Source: Silene conica (taxonomy: Eukaryota; Streptophyta; Magnoliopsida; Caryophyllales; Caryophyllaceae). From it: a DNA stretch of 64,000 bases. The notes beneath the pieces were generated by a model. It saw nothing but the letters and a program-made list of their open reading frames with translations, had not been told where the DNA came from and searched no databases. The translations under genes and the position numbers were made by a program. Where the stretch lies: assembly GCA_029255685.2 (NCBI GenBank), contig CM055312.2, positions 83,183,010 through 83,247,009 of the forward strand, read 5' to 3'. This document shows positions 58,853 through 64,000 of the stretch, in pieces; position 1 is the first letter of the stretch; the number at the start of each line of letters is the position of its first letter.

Positions 58853-59937
58853 ATACTCTCCTTCATTGATAAATAGTTTACACTTATGTTACTCTCCTCA
58901 AGAAGACGGGTTAAATGTTACTCCGTACTATTTTAACGCCAAATGTAATCAGTATAAATTTCTAAGTTAAAAGATTGTTTTTTCACATGGTCACATTTAT
59001 CCTTAAAATGATGATATTTTAGTCCGTCTTCTTAAGGAGACGAAATTAGTCCGTTTTCAATGAGAATTTGTGTTATTGAATTAGCTCGAGTAGTTGTAAG
59101 ATGACATTTCACTGAATTATTATACACTAATTTATTTTTTTGGCACTTCTATTAGTGTTGCTCAAGACCTTCCGAGATGTGTACAAGATTGAGTGAGAAT
59201 TGTGAGGTACCTTCTTGTTAATCGATACTTGAATTAATTCTTTGTCATTTATATTTTTAGTATAAACAGATTGTTAAAGTGCATTATCATTGACATATTT
59301 TATTTGAACTTTTGACAAACATGTTTTAATTTATAGAATTAATAAAGAGTGTTTAGTAATTAGCAAATTCAAATTAATTGTTTAAACATATTAAAACTCA
59401 TGAATATGATAAAACTTTATTAAATATTGTTTACCAACAGACACCCTTTAACATACTCGACAGAGCTCCGAGTAAGAGTCTCCTAATTGTAAAATTTTGA
59501 AGTATACTCTCTTAACTGGAAAACAAATATTAAAGATTAGATCATTCTCTTATGCTTAACTCCATATTTTTATGTTAAATAAACATATTTAATTTATAAT
59601 GTTGAGCTTTTGAAAATTATTTTACTTTATTAATTTATCATGAAACCGTATTATAGTAATCTGACTCTAAAAAGAGAGTATTATTATGAATGAGTTTAGT
59701 GATTTTTTCTTACTTTTTTTTCTATCATCTCAATTCCACAATTCCACTATATATTCCAAAACTCTGAAGAGATTATGGGTTATTCTCATAAAATACATGT
59801 ACAAATGTAGAATTACTATGTGCCTTGTCACTTGTCAGTGAGCTATTGATAATATTTCAAAATAACTTCAGAAAAAAATCTTTAAAATTTATTATATAGA
59901 CAATAAATTAGGATAATAGTCTTAATGAATGAGGTTA
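58853..59937. other. AT-rich intergenic stretch, nothing recognised
   Basis: No gene, repeat with ends, or RNA gene could be supported. Confidence 0.5.
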
Positions 59938-59946
59938 AATATACAC

Positions 59947-60122
59947 CACAAATTCTCATTGAAAACGGACACTATCCATCACAAGTTGGAGACGGATAGT
60001 GCTGGCAACATCCATGGGTACACCATTTTCCCCCCACCTGCCCACTACTTGCTTTCTTGTGAGAGAGAAATATCCGTTTTCAGCTTATGGCGGATATTAT
60101 CGGTCACAAGCAAAAGACACTG
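59947..60122. mobile_element. MITE of the CACAAATTCTCATTG family, copy 2 (176 bp)
   Basis: It begins CACAAATTCTCATTGAAAAC and ends CACAAGCAAAAGACACTG. AATATACAC flanks it exactly (59938-59946 and 60123-60131), a 9-bp TSD that suggests a Mutator-type transposase. Internal inverted ACGGACACTATCC/GGCGGATATTATC-like pieces are present. Confidence 0.75.
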
Positions 60123-60359
60123 AATATACACATTGATGATTTGATAATGAAGTAAATCAACCCAGCCAATTTTAATTTATTAAAATCACAATTTAGTAAA
60201 TAAAAGAATTAAAAAAAAAAAGAGAAAAGTTTGTATTATAGCATAGGGTTTGTATAGCATAAAGGAGTAAATTTGGAAAGATGACAAAAAAAGGAAGCAA
60301 GTCCCTGAATTTAGCAAGAAATGAAAGAAGAACTAAAACTAAACTTGTAGCAGCTGCTT

Positions 60360-61037
60360 TACTTGCTCCCTCAATTTCCTCCTTCTGAACTCCCATCATC
60401 CCCTCTCTCTTCTTATTCTCCTGCCATCTCATCTCAACTTCCACATTTCTCTCTTTTATTCCTTTTGCTCTTTCATTGCTCTCTTACCTTTTTTACTCTA
60501 CTTTACTTCTACTTCTTGCCTTTGCATTTATTTTCATACTCACATTCTTTTCTTTTCTTTTCTACTTTTTAATCTTCTCTTATAAAACCCTTACTCTTTT
60601 GGAGTAGCTTATAGCTCTAGTAGTAGTAGTATGTAATAGTATTTCTTTTTTCATCAACTTTCACCTTGCTTTTAGTGCCCCTCCAAACTAACCTAACCGC
60701 CCGTGACGGGTTACGGTTAGACTCGACAACAACTCTTAATTTTCATATATAACACATTTTATTACCTGAATCTACTCATAACTTTACCCGTTCAACTGGT
60801 CTAATAATCAAATGTTCGTACATTCATTCACTCGATCTTTCTTTAGATTGAGATCCGCCACTATATCAAATAATAATCATATTTTTGTACTATCCCTAGT
60901 ACTATTCCTTAGAGCTTTCTTTTATTAACAAATTCATTTTTTTTTGAATTGAAAATGAGAATTTGATCACATCTATAATAATTGGTTGCCACCAAAGTTA
61001 GCTAAAGTAGCTAACCTCTAGGGCAAAGAGGCAAAAT
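60360..61037 (+). promoter_or_regulatory. Probable LAS promoter end and 5' leader
   Basis: A pyrimidine-rich block (60360-60580), such as TCCCTCAATTTCCTCC and CCCTCTCTCTTCTTATTCT, leads to a TATA-like CTTATAAAACC at 60579-60589. The LAS start codon is about 450 bp further on. The leader between has no strong upstream coding. The TATA call is a motif reading only. Confidence 0.4.
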
Positions 61038-62504
61038 ATGCTTCGTTCTTCCTCATCATTTAGCTCCGAGGAAGACCAAGATAACCACCGATCTTCACCG
61101 TCCATTATTCAACCCCAATCACCACCCCCAATATCATTCAACTACCACCATTTTCACCTCATTAATACGTCATCGCCACCATTATTAGCAGCATCATCAT
61201 CTTCCATAACCCCATCTCAAGTGATCCATCCACGTCAATTGCTAGTAACTTGTGCCGAGTTAGTCTCACGCTCCGAGTTCTCCTCGGCCAACCGTCTATT
61301 AAACCTTCTCTCGACCGATTTCGCCTCACAATCAGGCGATTCGACCGAAAGGCTCGTGTACTACATTTGTAAAGCCTTAAATGGACGTGTTAATCGTTAT
61401 TTATCTACCACTTTTATTACAAACCCTAATACACCACCTCATTATGTTCTTCAACCCGGACCTTCAATCTTCTTGTCTCCCCAATACCCTAACCCAAACC
61501 CTAATCTAGCAACAAATCCAAGCAATGTGAACACACCTAGGGTTACACAAGAAGGGTTAGTAACTAGGGTTAGATGCTCATCTTACCTTTCTCTTAATCA
61601 AGTCACCCCATTTATCAGATTTACTCACTTGACTGCGAACCAAGCCATTTTGGAAGCAATAGAAGGTTTTAAGGCCGTTCATATCCTTGACATGGAGATC
61701 ATGCACGGCGTCCAATGGCCGCCTCTATTACAAGCAGTTGTGGAGCAGGCGGCCACCTTAGGCCGCCTGACTCCTATGATTCGGATCACTGGGGCCGGGT
61801 GGGACCAAGCTTTGTTGGAGAAGACCGGAGACCGGCTTTGTACATTTGCAAGGTCTCTGGGCCTCGAGTTCCAGTTCAACGACCTCGTGCTCCACAACTC
61901 AGAGGTTGTGGACCATGCCGATTTGATAGAAAATGCATTGTTAGCAGTTCACCGCGAGGCTCAAAACAGTGAGATGGAGGCACTGGCGGTGAATTGTGGA
62001 GATTACCTCCACCGCCTCCTAAGGGAATACGACACTCGTTCCCTTAGGAGGTTTCTCCATAAAGTCAAGACCCTGAAGCCGAGGGTCTTGACTATAGGAG
62101 AAAGAGAGGCTGATCATAACCATCCTCTCTTTCTTAGACGGTTTAGTGAGGCACTAGACCACTATGGAGCCCTATTTGACTCCCTAGAAGCCACCCTTCC
62201 ACCACAAAGCCAGGAACGGGTTGGTGTGGAGGAAGGGTGGTTTGGAGATGAGATTAAGGATGTGGTGGGAGAAGAAGGAGAGTCGAGGCGAGAAAGGCAC
62301 CAACGGTACGAGTCATGGGAGGTGTTGTTGAGGAGCTCAGGGTTTAAAAGTGTGGCGTTGAGTCCATTCTCCTTGTCTCAAGCTAAGTTATTGCTCAGAC
62401 TTCATTACCCTTCAGAAGGTTACCAACTTCAGGTTGTTAACACTAATTGTTTGATGCTTGGCTGGAAAAATCGCCCTCTTTTTTCTGTATCCTCCTGGCA
62501 ATAA
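61038..62504 (+). CDS. LAS: GRAS-family transcription factor, LATERAL SUPPRESSOR type
   Basis: The single-exon frame encodes 488 residues. A variable Ser/Pro-rich N-terminus (MLRSSSSFSSEEDQ, 1-65) is followed by the first leucine-rich region (IHPRQLLVTCAELVSRSEFS, about 66-125), the VHIID-type motif VHILDMEIMHGVQWPPLLQA (214-233), the second leucine-rich and PFYRE-type regions (to about 395), the RVER-type part ERHQRYESWEVLLRSSGF, and a SAW end LGWKNRPLFSVSSWQ. The closest match I know is tomato Ls / Arabidopsis LAS, including SYLSLNQVTPFIRFTHLTAN, FDSLEATLPP and LLLRLHYPSEGYQL. LAS acts in the nucleus at leaf axils to allow axillary meristems to form. An extra Pro/Asn-rich stretch lies near 133-170, which makes it longer than tomato Ls. 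It looks intact. Confidence 0.93.
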   Translation: MLRSSSSFSSEEDQDNHRSSPSIIQPQSPPPISFNYHHFHLINTSSPPLLAASSSSITPSQVIHPRQLLVTCAELVSRSEFSSANRLLNLLSTDFASQSGDSTERLVYYICKALNGRVNRYLSTTFITNPNTPPHYVLQPGPSIFLSPQYPNPNPNLATNPSNVNTPRVTQEGLVTRVRCSSYLSLNQVTPFIRFTHLTANQAILEAIEGFKAVHILDMEIMHGVQWPPLLQAVVEQAATLGRLTPMIRITGAGWDQALLEKTGDRLCTFARSLGLEFQFNDLVLHNSEVVDHADLIENALLAVHREAQNSEMEALAVNCGDYLHRLLREYDTRSLRRFLHKVKTLKPRVLTIGEREADHNHPLFLRRFSEALDHYGALFDSLEATLPPQSQERVGVEEGWFGDEIKDVVGEEGESRRERHQRYESWEVLLRSSGFKSVALSPFSLSQAKLLLRLHYPSEGYQLQVVNTNCLMLGWKNRPLFSVSSWQ

Positions 62505-62740
62505 TGCCTTAATTATTTGCTTATTTTTATTCTTCATTATTACTATATTTTGTTTATTTATTATATTCCCTACTCATGATGATGTTAATTATGAACTCCA
62601 TCCATTTTATGAAATTATATCAAATCATAATTTAACTCAACTTTTTATGAGTCAAATTAGGTTTATTTGACATCCATGCAGGGTTACTTGCTTACACACA
62701 TTGACACATACAACAGGTTAGGGTTACATTTAATTTAGTA

Positions 62741-62980
62741 CTCCCTCCATTCATTTCCACTTGGTACATTTGTTTTATGCACGAGTTTTTACGCATTGTT
62801 AAAATATTAATAAAAGTACAATAAATAGGTGTAAAGTGTAGTATTGTGTTGAAAAAGTGGGCCTTAATAGTGTTTTTATAGTATTATAGTATTAAAAGTA
62901 CAACCAAATAAGGAAAGGTGCAAAGTGAATTCGAATGGATCGAAATGGAATAGGTGCAAAGTGGATATGAATGGAGGGAG
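62741..62980. mobile_element. Stowaway MITE (240 bp) 3' of LAS
   Basis: The ends CTCCCTCCATTCATTTCCAC and, read on the - strand, CTCCCTCCATTCATATCCAC agree almost fully. TA precedes the left end; the right side reads TC, so the TA duplication has changed there. The CTCCCTCC terminus is the Stowaway signature. Confidence 0.88.
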
Positions 62981-63097
62981 TCCTAGAATTATTAATTATT
63001 GTATTATTTTGGTTGTACATATGCTTAATTTAGTTTAGAAAATTAACAAATTCTATTATACTCCGTATAAGATTGTTATACATGCTACCAGAAAAAA

Positions 63098-63297
63098 CAC
63101 AAATTTTCATTGAATACGGACATTATACGTCACAAACGGAAGATAGCTAGTGTCTCTCTCACGAATTGCAAGTGGGACATGAAATGCTACATTTACCCCA
63201 CTTGTTCACCCAGTTGCCTTATTGTGAGAGGATAATATACGTCTTCAGCTTGCACCTTGTGACGGATAATATCCGCCTTCAACAACAAGACTCATTG
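63098..63297. mobile_element. MITE of the CACAAATTCTCATTG family, copy 3 (200 bp)
   Basis: It begins CACAAATTTTCATTGAATAC and ends AACAACAAGACTCATTG. The 9 bp outside are CAGAAAAAA and CAGAAAACA, eight of nine matching. The internal CTCTCTCACGAATTGC and GTGACGGATAATATCC pieces match copies 1 and 2. Confidence 0.7.
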
Positions 63298-63306
63298 CAG
63301 AAAACA

Positions 63307-64000
63307 AAAAAAAAGGACTTTTTTTAAAAAATAAATAGAGATTGGTTTTGGATAAATGATTACCACTAATTGTAACCAAAGTAATTGTTTTTCTTTAAGA
63401 AACTCGAAAAAGACGGTCGTACAAAAAATGGTTTGACTTTTACAATTTATTTTGGTGCGTCATTTGATCTACTTTATCTGTTCACTGACAGATAAATGCA
63501 AATAATGCATGTCTAAAATAGTGAATGCTTTTCTGGAAGATACCTATCTAGTGAAGTAATGTCCCAATGGTTTAGCAAAGTGGTAGTATCACAAATGCTT
63601 CTTGTTACAGTTTCAATATATAATAAATGTAGATTAATTAGGAATATTCTCTCTATATATTGACTATTAGGGCATCACTTTGAAGATTTTTGTCAATTTA
63701 GATTCCTTACAAACTGGTTTTGTCCTTTTTGAATTAATAATAATCACTTCACTCGTGTGCTTCACTTCTACCAATTACTTAAATACGACTCATTTTTTGT
63801 TGGTCACTTTTTGAATTTAGGACCATCCTCCTCTAATTCATGACAATATTACCAATTTTATTACATTTCTGTTTTGTTTTCAAATTTCTTTCATTTCGTA
63901 TGGATCACAATTTATAGATTACACCCCACAAGTTATAAGTTAACAATATGTACAGTTTATATTTTTAAGTTTTGTCATAAAGGTAATAAATTTTTATTTA
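63307..64000. other. AT-rich intergenic stretch, nothing recognised
   Basis: No gene or bounded repeat could be supported up to the window end. Confidence 0.5.

Overview
The window looks like plant nuclear DNA, most likely from a eudicot with a repeat-rich genome. It is AT-rich, its genes have GT-AG introns, and it holds nearly every class of plant transposon, often with intact target-site duplications (TSDs). Only two ordinary host genes are evident. One is a LATERAL SUPPRESSOR (LAS) type GRAS transcription factor at 61038-62504 on the + strand. The other is a two-exon class II plant O-methyltransferase at 23564-24815 on the - strand. No tRNA, rRNA or CRISPR array was seen.

Positions 1 to about 20023 form one continuous chain of elements joined only by (TA)n tracts. 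The first is the right part of a large Mutator-like element (MULE). It holds a decayed gene with two tandem ULP1-like protease domains (+) and a convergent, apparently intact FAR1-type transposase (-). A MITE and a 2945-bp solo LTR are inserted in it. Five non-autonomous terminal-inverted-repeat (TIR) elements follow, in two families called A and B here. Each abuts a TA microsatellite on both sides. Family B ends resemble the right end of the MULE, so the MULE may be the source of the activity. Two of the five carry what look like captured host gene fragments.

From 20 to 34 kb there are Helitron helicase fragments, the O-methyltransferase gene, Harbinger-type MITEs, an RPA70-like pseudogene, a Harbinger element with a transposase remnant, and a hAT-type element. 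From 33.2 to 44.6 kb there is a readable nest. LTR debris is split by a hAT element (8-bp TSD), which is split by a solo LTR (5-bp TSD). That LTR is in turn split by a second hAT-type element (8-bp TSD) and by a CACTA element (3-bp TSD) with a truncated transposase. From 44.67 to 56.72 kb a LINE with a 17-bp TSD is split by a very young but coding-defective Ty3/gypsy retrotransposon. The last 7 kb are quieter: MITEs of four kinds surround the LAS gene.

The most unusual signals are the TA-anchored element chain, an array of about ten stem-loops in the solo LTR with a conserved loop but different self-complementary stems, a perfect 134-bp palindrome where two elements meet, and long hairpins at 4981-5533 and 38693-38903. 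All boundaries were read by eye; no alignment or database search was run.
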